Shown one piece after another: positions 24,556-33,620 of a stretch of DNA of 64,000 nt. A program made the position numbers and the translations under genes. The notes beneath the pieces are model-generated. The model did no database searches. It saw nothing but the letters and a program-made list of their open reading frames with translations, and was not told the origin of the DNA. The stretch's first letter is position 1. Each line of letters opens with the position of its first letter. This DNA comes from Paragemmobacter amnigenus (GTDB lineage: Bacteria > Pseudomonadota > Alphaproteobacteria > Rhodobacterales > Rhodobacteraceae): assembly GCF_009908265.2 (NCBI RefSeq), contig NZ_JAAATX020000006.1, forward strand, positions 124,001 through 188,000, written 5' to 3'.

Positions 24556-25494
24556 ATGTCCCACACGCTTTACCCGCTGCGGCGTCAACGCCTGCAGCGA
24601 TCGGAACTCGCTGTCCCGGCGTCAAACCCCACCATGATCGACAAGGCCGCCGCCGGCCCCGCCGACTACGTCTTCCTCGACCTCGAAGACGCGGTCGCAC
24701 CGCCGGAAAAGGAACAGGCCCGCAAGAACTGCATCCAGGCCCTGAACGACATCGACTGGGCCGCGAAGGGCAAGACGGTTTCCGTCCGCATCAACGGGCT
24801 GGACACGCATTACATGTACCGCGACGTGGTCGACGTGATGGAACAGGCAGGCAGCCGCGTTCACACGCTGCTGGTGCCCAAGGTCGGCGTGCGCGATGAC
24901 CTCTACATGGTCGAAGCGATGATCAACCAGATCGAACAGGCCAAGGGCTACGCCACCCGCGTCGGGCTGGAAGCGCTGATCGAAACCGCGCTTGGCATGG
25001 CCAATGTGGAATCCATCGCCCAGTTCGGCGGCCGGCTCGAGGCGCTGCATTTCGGCGTCGCCGACTACGCGGCCTCGATGCGCGCCCGCACCACCAATAT
25101 CGGCGGCCTGAACCCGCATTACCCCGGCGACCAGTGGCACGCCGCCATTTCCCGCATGGTCATCGCCTGCCGCGCCTATGGCCTGCGCGCCATCGACGGC
25201 CCCTTCGGCGATTTCTCCGATCCCGAAGGCTACAAGGAAGGCGCCCGCCGCGCCGCGGCCCTCGGCTGCGAAGGCAAATGGGCGATACACCCGTCGCAGG
25301 TCTCCATGGCCAACGAAGTCTTCAGCCCCACCGATGCCGAGGTCACCAAGGCCCGCCGCATCATCGAGGAACTGAAGATCGCGGAAAGCCAAGGCAAGGG
25401 CGCCGCCAGCCTTGACGGCAAGATGATCGACGCCGCGTCCGAGAAGATGGCGCGCAACGTCCTCGTCATCGCGGAAGCGATCGACGGCAAGTGA
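24556..25494 (+). CDS. Malyl-CoA lyase (serine-cycle type)
   Basis: Cleaves L-malyl-CoA to acetyl-CoA and glyoxylate, closing the serine cycle (312 aa, HpcH/CitE TIM barrel). Active-site features: [13 protein letters not shown] for Co[11 protein letters not shown] with the metal Asp/Glu, VRINGLDT with the conserved Arg, and GVADYAASM. The pattern [13 protein letters not shown] matches what I recall of the Methylobacterium MclA group better than the Mcl1 group encoded at 33621-34577. It begins 14 bases after sga and is followed by hairpins before mtkA. Beta-methylmalyl-CoA activity cannot be excluded from sequence. Confidence 0.9.
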   Translation: MSHTLYPLRRQRLQRSELAVPASNPTMIDKAAAGPADYVFLDLEDAVAPPEKEQARKNCIQALNDIDWAAKGKTVSVRINGLDTHYMYRDVVDVMEQAGSRVHTLLVPKVGVRDDLYMVEAMINQIEQAKGYATRVGLEALIETALGMANVESIAQFGGRLEALHFGVADYAASMRARTTNIGGLNPHYPGDQWHAAISRMVIACRAYGLRAIDGPFGDFSDPEGYKEGARRAAALGCEGKWAIHPSQVSMANEVFSPTDAEVTKARRIIEELKIAESQGKGAASLDGKMIDAASEKMARNVLVIAEAIDGK

Positions 25495-25501
25495 TACCGC
25501 A

Positions 25502-25551
25502 GGGGTGGGCCAACGGCCCATCCCACCCGGGATGGGCGCTCCGCCCGTCCC
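25502..25551 (+). promoter_or_regulatory. Mutually exclusive hairpins between mcl and mtkA
   Basis: Four complementary segments: S1 25502-25511, S2 25515-25524, S3 25529-25537, S4 25543-25551. S1:S2 (10 bp, one G-T) and S3:S4 (9 bp, one G-T) can form together. S2:S3 (9 bp perfect, GCCCATCCC-ACCC-GGGATGGGC) excludes both. The mtkA Shine-Dalgarno (GGGAGG) follows 7-8 bases after S4. There is no T-tract. It may be an RNA-stability or attenuation element, or only an inserted GGATGGGC-type palindromic repeat. Confidence 0.55.
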
Positions 25552-25570
25552 CGCCAAAGGGAGGAAGAAA

Positions 25571-26743
25571 ATGGACATCCACGAGTATCAGGCCAAAGAG
25601 ATTCTCGCCCGCTTCGGCGTGCCGGTCCCGCGTGGCGGCCTTGCCTACAGCCCCGAACAGGCGGGCTACCGCGCCCGCGAACTGGGCGGCAGCGCCTGGG
25701 TGGTCAAGGCGCAGATCCATTCCGGCGGCCGCGGTGCCGCAGGCGGCGTCAAACTCTGCCGGTCCGAGGCCGAGGTGCAGGAATTCGCCGCCACCCTTTT
25801 CGGCAAGCAGCTTGTGACGAAACAGACCGATGCCAACGGCAAGGGCGTCTACCGCCTCTGGGTCGAAGGCGCCTCGGACATCGCGCAGGAACTCTATCTC
25901 GGCTTCGTGCTCGACCGGAAATCCGAACGCATCATGATCGTCGCCTCCGCCCATGGCGGGATGGAGATCGAGGATCTCGCCGAAAAAGACCCCAACAGCC
26001 TCCGCCGCATGACGATCGACCCCGCGGTGGGCCTGTCCGAATTCCAGGCGCGCGAACTGGCCTTCCAGCTCGGCCTCAAGGGCGGCCAGATCGCCCAGAT
26101 GGTCACCATCCTCAAGGCCTGCTACCGCGCCTACCGGGACCTCGACGCCATGATGGTCGAGATCAACCCGCTCGTCATCACCGGCTCGGGCGACCTCGTC
26201 GCGCTCGACGCCAAGATGTCCTTCGACACCAACGCCCTCTTCCGCCGCCCCGAAATCGCGGAACTCCGCGACCGGAGCCAGGAAGACCCGCGCGAAAGCA
26301 CGGCGGGCGACCACGGCCTCGCCTATGTCGGCCTTGATGGCGACATCGGCTGCATCATCAACGGTGCGGGTCTGGCGATGGCCACGATGGACATGATCAA
26401 ACTCGCCGGGGGGGAGCCTGCAAACTTCCTCGATATCGGCGGGGGGGCCAGCCCGGAGCGGGTAGTGCGGGCTTTCCGCACCGTGCTGGCCGACCGTAAT
26501 GTCAGCGTGATCCTCGTCAACATCTTCGCGGGCATCAACCGCTGTGACTGGGTCGCGCAAGGTGTGGTGCAGGCCTACAAGGAACTTGGCCTGACCCTGC
26601 CCGTCGTCGTCCGCCTTGCCGGAACCAATGTCGAGGAAGGCCGCCGCATCATCGATGCATCGGGCCTGCCGCTCATCACCGCCGACACGCTGGAAGACGC
26701 CGCCAAGGCCGCCGTCGCCACGCGCCACAAACTCGCAGCCTAA
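25571..26743 (+). CDS. mtkA: Malate-CoA ligase (malate thiokinase) beta subunit
   Basis: ATP-grasp subunit (390 aa) of the enzyme that activates malate to malyl-CoA, the substrate of the adjacent lyase. It has the SucC-like order: N-terminal [23 protein letters not shown]-grasp core with [15 protein letters not shown], Mg-binding VEINPLVIT and ALDAKMSFD, and a C-terminal flavodoxin-like part with [13 protein letters not shown] and [15 protein letters not shown]. Succinyl-CoA synthetase is the close relative; assignment to malate rests on the operon with sga and mcl. GGGAGGAAG precedes the ATG. mtkB begins 12 bases after its stop. Confidence 0.9.
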   Translation: MDIHEYQAKEILARFGVPVPRGGLAYSPEQAGYRARELGGSAWVVKAQIHSGGRGAAGGVKLCRSEAEVQEFAATLFGKQLVTKQTDANGKGVYRLWVEGASDIAQELYLGFVLDRKSERIMIVASAHGGMEIEDLAEKDPNSLRRMTIDPAVGLSEFQARELAFQLGLKGGQIAQMVTILKACYRAYRDLDAMMVEINPLVITGSGDLVALDAKMSFDTNALFRRPEIAELRDRSQEDPRESTAGDHGLAYVGLDGDIGCIINGAGLAMATMDMIKLAGGEPANFLDIGGGASPERVVRAFRTVLADRNVSVILVNIFAGINRCDWVAQGVVQAYKELGLTLPVVVRLAGTNVEEGRRIIDASGLPLITADTLEDAAKAAVATRHKLAA

Positions 26744-26755
26744 GGGGAACGACCA

Positions 26756-27655
26756 ATGGCAATCCTCATCACCGAAAAGACCCGCGTCATCGTCCAGGGC
26801 ATGTCCGGCCGCATCGGCCAGTTCCACGCCGAAGACATGATCAAACATGGTACCAATGTCGTGGGCGGCGTGACCCCCGGCAAAGGCGGCGAATCCCTGC
26901 TGGGCCGTCCCCTGTTCAACACCGTGAGGGAAGCGGTCGAGGCGACGGGCGCCGAAGCCTCGCTCGTCTTCGTACCCCCGCCCTTCGCGGCCGACGCGAT
27001 CATGGAAGCCGCAGACGCAGGCATCAAGACCGCCGTCTGCGTGACCGACGGCATCCCGTCGCAGGACATGATGAAGGTCAAGCGCTTCCTGAAACGCTAC
27101 CCCTCCGACCGCAAGATGCGCCTGATCGGTCCGAACTGCGCGGGCATCATCTCGCCCGGCAAGGGCTTCATGGGCATCATGCCGCCCCATATCTATATGC
27201 CCGGCCGCGTGGGCATCGTCGGCCGCTCCGGCACGCTGGGCTATGAGGCTGCCTCCCAGATGAAGGCGCTGGGCATCGGCGTCTCCACCTCGGTCGGCAT
27301 CGGCGGCGACCCGGTCAACGGAAGCAGCTTCCGCGACATCCTCGAACTCTTCGAGGCCGACCCCGAAACCGATGCCGTGATGATGATCGGCGAAATCGGC
27401 GGCCCGCAAGAGGCCGAAGCCGCCCTCTACGCCCGCAACTTCATGAAGAAACCGGTCGTGGCCTATATCGCGGGCCTCTCGGCGCCCAAGGGCCGCAAGA
27501 TGGGCCATGCGGGTGCCATCATCTCGGCCTTCGGGGAAAGCGCGCAGGAAAAGGTGGAAATCCTCTCCGCCGCCGGCATCACCATCGCGCCGAACCCATC
27601 CGCCATGGGCGAAACCATGGCCAGCGTGCTGGCCACCCGCCGCGCCGCGGCCTGA
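26756..27655 (+). CDS. mtkB: Malate-CoA ligase alpha subunit
   Basis: CoA-binding and phosphohistidine subunit (299 aa) pairing with MtkA. The Rossmann CoA site begins [35 protein letters not shown] and [10 protein letters not shown] follow, and the phosphorylated residue is His251 in [17 protein letters not shown] differs from the GKQGTFHTE-type loop of SucD, as expected of malate thiokinases. Last gene of the sga-mcl-mtkAB operon; a clear intrinsic terminator follows 26 bases later. hpr, gck and ppc, needed for a full serine cycle, are not in this window. Confidence 0.9.
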   Translation: MAILITEKTRVIVQGMSGRIGQFHAEDMIKHGTNVVGGVTPGKGGESLLGRPLFNTVREAVEATGAEASLVFVPPPFAADAIMEAADAGIKTAVCVTDGIPSQDMMKVKRFLKRYPSDRKMRLIGPNCAGIISPGKGFMGIMPPHIYMPGRVGIVGRSGTLGYEAASQMKALGIGVSTSVGIGGDPVNGSSFRDILELFEADPETDAVMMIGEIGGPQEAEAALYARNFMKKPVVAYIAGLSAPKGRKMGHAGAIISAFGESAQEKVEILSAAGITIAPNPSAMGETMASVLATRRAAA

Positions 27656-27681
27656 CAGAATTCCCTCGACCTGTCCTGAAC

Positions 27682-27707
27682 GGGCGGCCTCCGGGCCGCC
27701 CCTTTTT
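27682..27707 (+). terminator. Intrinsic terminator of sga-mcl-mtkAB
   Basis: GGGCGGCC (27682-27689) pairs with GGCCGCCC (27694-27701) over a TCCG loop, followed directly by CTTTTTC. A strong rho-independent terminator shape. Confidence 0.85.
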
Positions 27708-27737
27708 CATTGGCGCGGCGGACGGCAAGACAACCCC

Positions 27738-27758
27738 GTCCCGGGCCTGACCCGGGAC
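27738..27758. repeat. Palindrome GTCCCGGG-CCTGA-CCCGGGAC
   Basis: Perfect 8-bp stem with a 5-base loop in the gap before treZ. It has the look of the CCCGGG palindromes scattered through alphaproteobacterial intergenic regions. No other copy was noticed in this window. Confidence 0.45.
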
Positions 27759-27853
27759 CTCCCCCTCCTTTCGCCCCGCCCCTTGGCCCCCGATTTCGGA
27801 ACACCCCGCGCCGTGACGGGTTGATCCCGCTCCACCAAGACACGGACGACGCC

Positions 27854-29581
27854 ATGCACCTCCCCTCCCGCCAAACCCTCCCCTTCCTGCGCGACTGGGG
27901 GGCCGATCCGGTAGGAAGGGGCGTCTGGCGCTTCTCCATCTGGGCGCCGCAGGCCGACAGCGTCGCCGTCACCGTCGAGGACCGCCACACCCCCCTGCGC
28001 CGCTACGGCGACGGCATGTGGCGCGCCGAAGCCCCCGCTCAGGCGGGCGAGACCTACCTCTTTCACATCGACGGCCACACGATCCCCGACCCCGCCGCCC
28101 GCGCGCAGGCGGGCGACGTCCACGCCCCCTCGCGCCTGATCGACCCGACGGCCTATCGCTGGACCACGCGCTGGTCCGGCCGCCCATGGGAAGAAACCGT
28201 CCTTCACGAACTCCACATCGGCACCTTCACCGCCCAAGGCACCTTCCGCGCGGCCGAAGCCGAACTCCCCCGCCTCGCCGCCCTCGGCTTCACCGCCATC
28301 GAACTCATGCCCGTGGCGCAATTCGCAGGCCATCACGGCTGGGGCTATGACGGCGTGCTGCCCTATGCCCCGCACCCCGCCTATGGCACGCCAGACGACC
28401 TCAAACACCTCGTCGAAACCGCGCAATCGCTGGGGCTGATGGTCTTTCTCGACGTGGTCTACAACCACTTCGGCCCCGACGGCTTCCACCTTGCGCGCAT
28501 CGCCCCCGTCTTCCACCCCGACAGCCACACACCATGGGGCAAGGCGATCGACTTCACCCGCGCCCCCCTGCGCCGCTTCCTGATGCAGAACGCCCTCTAC
28601 TGGCTGGCCGAATACCGGCTCGACGGGCTGCGCCTCGACGCCATCGACGGCATCGACGATCCCTCCGACCCCGACTTCGTCACCGAACTCGCGCTGACGA
28701 TCCGCAACCACGGCTTCGACCGCCCCATCCACCTGATGACCGAGGATGACCGCAACATCACCCGCTACAACGACCCCGCGGCGGGGCTGAACATCGCGGA
28801 ATGGAACGACGACTGGCACCACGCCGTCCACTGCCTGCTTTCGGGCGAATCCCACGACTACTACGCCTCCTTCGCCCGCGACCCGCTGACCGACCTGCGC
28901 CTTTCGCTGACCGAAGGCTTCGTCGAACAGGGCCAGCCGCGCCCGCCGAAACCCGGACCGCGGGGCGAGCCTTCGGCCCACCTGCCCCCCACCGCCTTCG
29001 TCAACTTCAACCAGAACCATGACCAGATCGGCAACCGCCCCAAGGGCGAACGCCTCCTCACCCTCACCGACCCCGCCCGCGCCCGCGTGGCGCATGCCCT
29101 CCTCCTCGCCACGCCCCCTATCCCCCTGCTCTTCATGGGCGAGGAGATGGGCACCCGCACCCCCTTCCGCTTCTTCTCCGACCACGGCCCCGCCCTCGCC
29201 GCCTCCATCCGCGACGGCCGCGCACAGGAATTCCCGCACCTGCACCGCGACGACCTGCCCGACCCGAACGACCCCGCGCATTTCCACGCCTCGCGCCCGC
29301 AACGCCCCGACGACGCGGCAGAGTGGGAGGCGCTCACCGCCGCCCTCCTCCACCTGCGCGCCACGCGGATCGTCCCCCTCGTGAAATCCGGCACACCGCA
29401 GGCCACCGCCACGATCACCGCCCCCGCCACCCTCGCCGCCGGATGGCGTTTTCCCGCCGGAACCCTCCGCCTCACGGCGCGTTTCGCCCCCGACCCAGAC
29501 GCGACCCCGCCCAAGGACACCCCCGCCTTAGCCTTGGGCGACCCGACCACCGGACCCTCCTTCGCCCTCTGGCTTGCCTGA
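27854..29581 (+). CDS. treZ: Malto-oligosyltrehalose trehalohydrolase
   Basis: Releases trehalose from the maltooligosyl-trehalose made by TreY (575 aa, GH13). An N-terminal carbohydrate-binding domain (WRFSIWAPQADSV) precedes the barrel. The active-site regions are DVVYNHFGPDG, GLRLDAIDGI (nucleophile Asp), MTEDDRN (acid Glu) and FNQNHDQIGNR (third Asp). I chose the ATG at 27854, where homology starts; no strong Shine-Dalgarno is seen. treY follows, 91 bases downstream, with repeat copy B between. The debranching enzyme TreX/GlgX is not nearby. Trehalose usually serves osmoprotection. Confidence 0.93.
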   Translation: MHLPSRQTLPFLRDWGADPVGRGVWRFSIWAPQADSVAVTVEDRHTPLRRYGDGMWRAEAPAQAGETYLFHIDGHTIPDPAARAQAGDVHAPSRLIDPTAYRWTTRWSGRPWEETVLHELHIGTFTAQGTFRAAEAELPRLAALGFTAIELMPVAQFAGHHGWGYDGVLPYAPHPAYGTPDDLKHLVETAQSLGLMVFLDVVYNHFGPDGFHLARIAPVFHPDSHTPWGKAIDFTRAPLRRFLMQNALYWLAEYRLDGLRLDAIDGIDDPSDPDFVTELALTIRNHGFDRPIHLMTEDDRNITRYNDPAAGLNIAEWNDDWHHAVHCLLSGESHDYYASFARDPLTDLRLSLTEGFVEQGQPRPPKPGPRGEPSAHLPPTAFVNFNQNHDQIGNRPKGERLLTLTDPARARVAHALLLATPPIPLLFMGEEMGTRTPFRFFSDHGPALAASIRDGRAQEFPHLHRDDLPDPNDPAHFHASRPQRPDDAAEWEALTAALLHLRATRIVPLVKSGTPQATATITAPATLAAGWRFPAGTLRLTARFAPDPDATPPKDTPALALGDPTTGPSFALWLA

Positions 29582-29591
29582 TCCACCGCCC

Positions 29592-29639
29592 CCTCATCTC
29601 GGCCCAAATACTCTGGGGGTACGGGGGTGAAACCCCCGG
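29592..29639 (+). repeat. Dispersed 3'-flanking element, copy B
   Basis: Starts 11 bases after the treZ stop in the same orientation. It has the CTCATCTCGGCCCAAATAC block, then G-runs and a hairpin CGGGGGT-GAA-ACCCCCG (29622-29638). Confidence 0.7.
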
Positions 29640-29672
29640 CTGCCCGCCAGACCCCAGCGCACCGCAGGACAG

Positions 29673-31943
29673 ATGATCCCCACCGCCACCTACCGCATCC
29701 AGCTCAGGAACGGCGTCACGCTGGACGACGTCGCCCGCCAGATCCCCCGCCTCGCCGCCCTCGGCATCTCGCACCTCTACCTCTCGCCGATCCAGACCGC
29801 GACGCCCGGCTCCACCCACGGCTACGACATCACCGACCCCACCGAAATCGACCCCACCCTCGGCGGCCGCCCCGCCCTCGACCGCCTGTCGCAACAGGCA
29901 CAGGCCGCAGGGCTGGGCCTCATCCTCGACATCGTCCCCAACCACACCGCCTTCCACCTGTCGAACCCGTGGCTGCGCGACGTCCTCCGCCACGGCCCCG
30001 CCGCGCGCCATGCCCGCCATTTCGACATCGACTGGTCCGCAGGCCGCCTGATCCTGCCCGTCCTGCCCGAACCCTTCGAAACCCTGCTGGACCGCGGCGA
30101 TATCACCGCCATCACCACCCCCGACGGCCCCGCCCTCTGCGCCCGCGACCTCGCCATCCCCCTCTCCCCCGACAGCGACGCGGGCACCGCCACGGCGCAA
30201 GACCTCATCGCCCTCCACGACGCGCAACACTGGCGCCTCACCCATTGGCTGCTGGAACGTGACGGCGTCACCCACCGCCGCTTCTTCAACATCACTGGCC
30301 TGATCGGGATGCGCGTCGAAGACCCCGGCGTCTTCGACGACACCCACGCCCTGATCCTGGACCTCGTCCGCTCCGGCACCATCCACGGCCTGCGCATCGA
30401 CCATATCGACGGCCTCGCCGACCCCGCCGCCTACCTTGCCCGCCTGCGCGCCGCCGTGGGCGACCTGCCCCTCTGGGTGGAAAAGATCCTCACCCGCGAC
30501 GAAGCCCTCCCCGACTGGCCCGTCCAGGGCACCACGGGGTACGAGGCCACGCGCCAGATCACCCGCCTCCTCGCCGCGCCCCACGGCCTCGCCAAACTCC
30601 GCAGCACTTGGGAAGCGGACACCGCCACCCCCTTCGCCACTCTCCACGCCGCCGCCCGCCTCGACATCCTGCGCTACGAACTCGCCGCCGAATTCCTGTC
30701 GCTGATCGACCTCGCCCGCCCCATCCGCGACGGCGACCCAGCCCTCGAAACCGGCGACGAATCCCTGCGCGAGGCGATCCGCACCCTCCTCCTCGCCTTC
30801 CCCTGCTATCGAAGCTATCTCGACGACGGCCCGCCCTCCGCCACCGACCTGCGGCTGATCCAGTCCACCGCCGACACCGCCGCCAGAACCCTGCGCGACG
30901 ACCGCACCCTACGCCGCCTGACGCAGGCCCTCACCCTGCCCGCCAGCCCCGCCGAAACCGCCTTCCGCACCCGCTTTCAACAGATCACCGGCGCACTTGC
31001 CGCCAAATCCCTCGAAGACACCGCGATGTTCCGCTACACCCCCATGCTCGCCCTCTGCGAAGTGGGCAGCGACCCCGACGAAGACCCAATCGCCCCCGCA
31101 GACTTCGCCGCATGGGCCACCGGGCGCGGCGCCACATGGCCCCTCTCCCTCACCCTCACCTCAAGCCACGACACCAAACGGGCCGAAGATGCGCGCGCCC
31201 GCCTCCTCGCCGCCACCCACGACCCCGACGCCCTGCTAGCGCTGCTATCGCTCCTCCCGCCCGCCTTCGACACCATCCCCGCCGCCATCCGCTGGTATGT
31301 GGCGCAAAGCTGGCTCGCCATCGCCGCCACGCCCGAACGGCCCGACCACCCCGCCCTGCCCGAACGCCTCGCCAGCCACATCGAAAAGGCATTGCGAGAG
31401 GCGAAAGAGATCACCACCCCCACCCATCCCGACCCGGGGGCCGAGGCGCCCATCCTCGCCGCCGCCCGCGCACTGGCCACGGCATGGCGCATCCCGCCCG
31501 CCCCCGCAAAACGCCTGATCCGTCTGGGCGAAGACCTCTCCCTCTGCCAGCTCGCCCTGAAACTCGCCCTGCCGGGCATCCCCGACATCTATCAGGGCTG
31601 CGAAACCGCCTCATACCACCTCACCGACCCCGACAACCGCCTTCCGGTGGATTTCGAAGCCCTCACCCGCCCCCAACCGAAAAGCAGCCTCTCGGCCGCC
31701 AAACTGGACCTCACCCGCACGCTCCTCGCCTTCCGCCGCCGCATCGCCGCCGACGCCCCGATCACCGGCCCCGTCACCGCCCATGCCGCGCCCCAAGGCA
31801 CGCTCCTCTCCACCCGCACGCCCAAAGGCACGATCTGGCTCCACCTCGCCCCCGGCGCCACGGCCAGCGCAGGCAAGGGCCCGCCGCTCTGGCCCCCGAA
31901 CCCGGGTCACGGCCCCGTCTGCCTGCGCTTTCAAGAAGACTGA
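29673..31943 (+). CDS. treY: Malto-oligosyltrehalose synthase
   Basis: Isomerises the reducing-end glucose of maltodextrins to an alpha-1,1 (trehalose) linkage, giving the TreZ substrate (756 aa, GH13). Motifs: SHLYLSPIQTATPGSTHGYD, DIVPNH, GLRIDHIDGLADP (nucleophile Asp), WVEKILTRDEALP (acid Glu), GTTGYE and SSHDTKRAEDARARL (third Asp), all typical of TreY and not of amylases. It is in the same orientation as treZ and probably co-transcribed through repeat copy B. Repeat copy C follows the stop. Confidence 0.95.
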   Translation: MIPTATYRIQLRNGVTLDDVARQIPRLAALGISHLYLSPIQTATPGSTHGYDITDPTEIDPTLGGRPALDRLSQQAQAAGLGLILDIVPNHTAFHLSNPWLRDVLRHGPAARHARHFDIDWSAGRLILPVLPEPFETLLDRGDITAITTPDGPALCARDLAIPLSPDSDAGTATAQDLIALHDAQHWRLTHWLLERDGVTHRRFFNITGLIGMRVEDPGVFDDTHALILDLVRSGTIHGLRIDHIDGLADPAAYLARLRAAVGDLPLWVEKILTRDEALPDWPVQGTTGYEATRQITRLLAAPHGLAKLRSTWEADTATPFATLHAAARLDILRYELAAEFLSLIDLARPIRDGDPALETGDESLREAIRTLLLAFPCYRSYLDDGPPSATDLRLIQSTADTAARTLRDDRTLRRLTQALTLPASPAETAFRTRFQQITGALAAKSLEDTAMFRYTPMLALCEVGSDPDEDPIAPADFAAWATGRGATWPLSLTLTSSHDTKRAEDARARLLAATHDPDALLALLSLLPPAFDTIPAAIRWYVAQSWLAIAATPERPDHPALPERLASHIEKALREAKEITTPTHPDPGAEAPILAAARALATAWRIPPAPAKRLIRLGEDLSLCQLALKLALPGIPDIYQGCETASYHLTDPDNRLPVDFEALTRPQPKSSLSAAKLDLTRTLLAFRRRIAADAPITGPVTAHAAPQGTLLSTRTPKGTIWLHLAPGATASAGKGPPLWPPNPGHGPVCLRFQED

Positions 31944-31951
31944 CCCGCCCC

Positions 31952-31982
31952 TTCATCTCGGCCCAAATACCCACAGGGGGTG
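31952..31982 (+). repeat. Dispersed 3'-flanking element, copy C (truncated)
   Basis: The CTTCATCTCGGCCCAAATAC block begins nine bases after the treY stop, followed by CCACAGGGGG. The G-rich hairpin of the other copies is missing, and unrelated GC-rich sequence follows. Confidence 0.6.
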
Positions 31983-32096
31983 AAGGCGCGCCCCCGCGCG
32001 CCGAGGGGGCGCGTGCGCCCCCTTGCCCGCCTGCATCGCGCGCCCTGCGATGCAGGCTCACGGCGTGCCTGCACGCCCCGCGCAGGCTCCGCAAAG

Positions 32097-32411
32097 TCAG
32101 GCGAATTTCAACGCGACGATACCGGCAAGGATCAGTCCGACCCCCACCACCCGCATCAGGTTGACCGGATCGCCGAACAGGAACACGGCCATCACCGCCG
32201 TCCCCACCGCCCCGATCCCCACCCAGACGGCATAGGCCGTCCCCACGGGCAGATCCTTCATCGCGATGGACAACAGCCAGAACGACGCCACCGCGCCCAG
32301 CACCGTCAGAACCGACGGCACAGGCTTCGTGAACCCGTCCGAATATTTCAGACCCAGCGCCCAGCCGGTCTCCATCAACCCCGCGATCAGGACGATCAGC
32401 CAGGGGCTCAA
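32097..32411 (-). CDS. sugE: SMR-family exporter, SugE/Gdx (guanidinium) type
   Basis: Small multidrug-resistance protein of 104 aa with four TM helices. The first helix has the SugE/Gdx signature [17 protein letters not shown], with the conserved membrane Glu, distinguishing it from EmrE-type drug pumps; Gdx members export guanidinium in exchange for protons. [14 protein letters not shown] is helix 3. The start is TTG at 32411 overlapping the accA stop (TTGA), so it is translated right behind accA. No guanidine riboswitch lies upstream, as the gene has no leader of its own. Confidence 0.85.
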   Translation of the reverse strand: MSPWLIVLIAGLMETGWALGLKYSDGFTKPVPSVLTVLGAVASFWLLSIAMKDLPVGTAYAVWVGIGAVGTAVMAVFLFGDPVNLMRVVGVGLILAGIVALKFA

Positions 32412-33367
32412 GCCGCCAGCCCCTTGGACCCCATCTCCACGAACTTCGCGCGGCGGTCCTTGATCAGCGCATCGGGCTTCTTGCCCGACAATTCCTTCAG
32501 CATCGCCTCGATGCCCTTGCCGACCGCCTCGATCGTCTCCTTCCGGCCCCGCTGCGCGCCGCCCAGCGGTTCCTTGATGATCCGGTCGATCACGCCCAGC
32601 TTCTGCAAATCCTGCGCGGTCAGGCGCAGCGCCTCGGCTGCCTCGCGCATCTTTTCGGCATCCTTCCACAGGATCGACGCGCATCCTTCGGGGCTGATCA
32701 CCGAATAAACCGAATGTTCCAGCATCGCCACGCGGTTCGCCGTTGCAAAGGCCACGGCCCCGCCCGACCCGCCCTCGCCGATGATGACCGACACCAGCGG
32801 CACCCCGATTTCCAGACACTTCGCCGTCGACCGCGCAATGGCCTCGGCCTGCCCGCGCTCTTCCGCGCCCTTGCCCGGATAGGCGCCGGGCGTATCGACC
32901 AGCGTCACCACCGGCAGGCGGAACCGGTCCGCCATATCCATCAGCCGGATCGCCTTGCGATACCCCTCGGGCCGCGCCATGCCGAAATTCCGCTCGATCC
33001 GGGACTTGGTGTCATTGCCCTTCTCATGCCCGATCACCACGACCGGCTGGTCGTTGAACCGCGCGATCCCGCCCATCACCGCATGGTCATCGGCAAAGTT
33101 CCGGTCCCCCGCCAGCGGCGTGTACTCCGTGAACAGCGTGTCGATGTAATCCTTGCAATGCGGCCGGTCCGGATGCCGCGCCACCTGACATTTCCGCCAC
33201 GGCGTCAGGTCCTTGTACAGGTCCCGCAACAGCGCCTCCGCCTTGCGGTCCAGCGCCTCGGCCTCCTTGCTCACGTCCATACCGGAATTGGACCGCGCCA
33301 TCGCGCGCAGCTCCTCCGCCTTGCCTTCGATCTCGGCCAGCGGCTTTTCGAATTCCAGATAGTTCAT
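32408..33367 (-). CDS. accA: Acetyl-CoA carboxylase carboxyltransferase alpha subunit
   Basis: Partner of AccD in malonyl-CoA synthesis (319 aa, usual length). The N-terminus [19 protein letters not shown], the region [20 protein letters not shown] and the oxyanion-hole segment [11 protein letters not shown] identify it. I chose the ATG at 33367, matching known N-termini. It is followed without a gap by the SMR exporter gene. accA and accD are about 16 kb apart on opposite strands here, the usual split arrangement in this group. Confidence 0.96.
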   Translation of the reverse strand: MNYLEFEKPLAEIEGKAEELRAMARSNSGMDVSKEAEALDRKAEALLRDLYKDLTPWRKCQVARHPDRPHCKDYIDTLFTEYTPLAGDRNFADDHAVMGGIARFNDQPVVVIGHEKGNDTKSRIERNFGMARPEGYRKAIRLMDMADRFRLPVVTLVDTPGAYPGKGAEERGQAEAIARSTAKCLEIGVPLVSVIIGEGGSGGAVAFATANRVAMLEHSVYSVISPEGCASILWKDAEKMREAAEALRLTAQDLQKLGVIDRIIKEPLGGAQRGRKETIEAVGKGIEAMLKELSGKKPDALIKDRRAKFVEMGSKGLAA

Positions 33368-33448
33368 CGGGCACTCCCCAAGCGGATCGCCCCTATATGG
33401 CCAAGCAGGGGCCAAGATGCAACCGATCCGCTCCCCCCGAAACAGCAG

Positions 33449-33473
33449 CGCCCCGTGGGGTTGCCACGGGGCG
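33449..33473 (-). terminator. Hairpin downstream of mcl1
   Basis: CGCCCCGTGG pairs with CCACGGGGCG (33449-33458 with 33464-33473) over a 5-base loop, in the 253-base gap between accA and mcl1. Only CTGCTGTTT follows on the reverse strand, so it is a weak terminator candidate. The rest of the gap shows nothing recognisable. Confidence 0.35.
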
Positions 33474-33620
33474 TGCGTCCTCCCGATGCTGCGCGGGGCC
33501 TCCTCTCCCCGTGGGTCGCAGCGCGGGTAATCTTTTCAAAGCGCCTGTTTCCTGCGCTCCGGTCGGCAGACCTTGCCCGCGCCGCAAGCGCCCTGTCAAC
33601 GATTCATCAATGACGCAACG

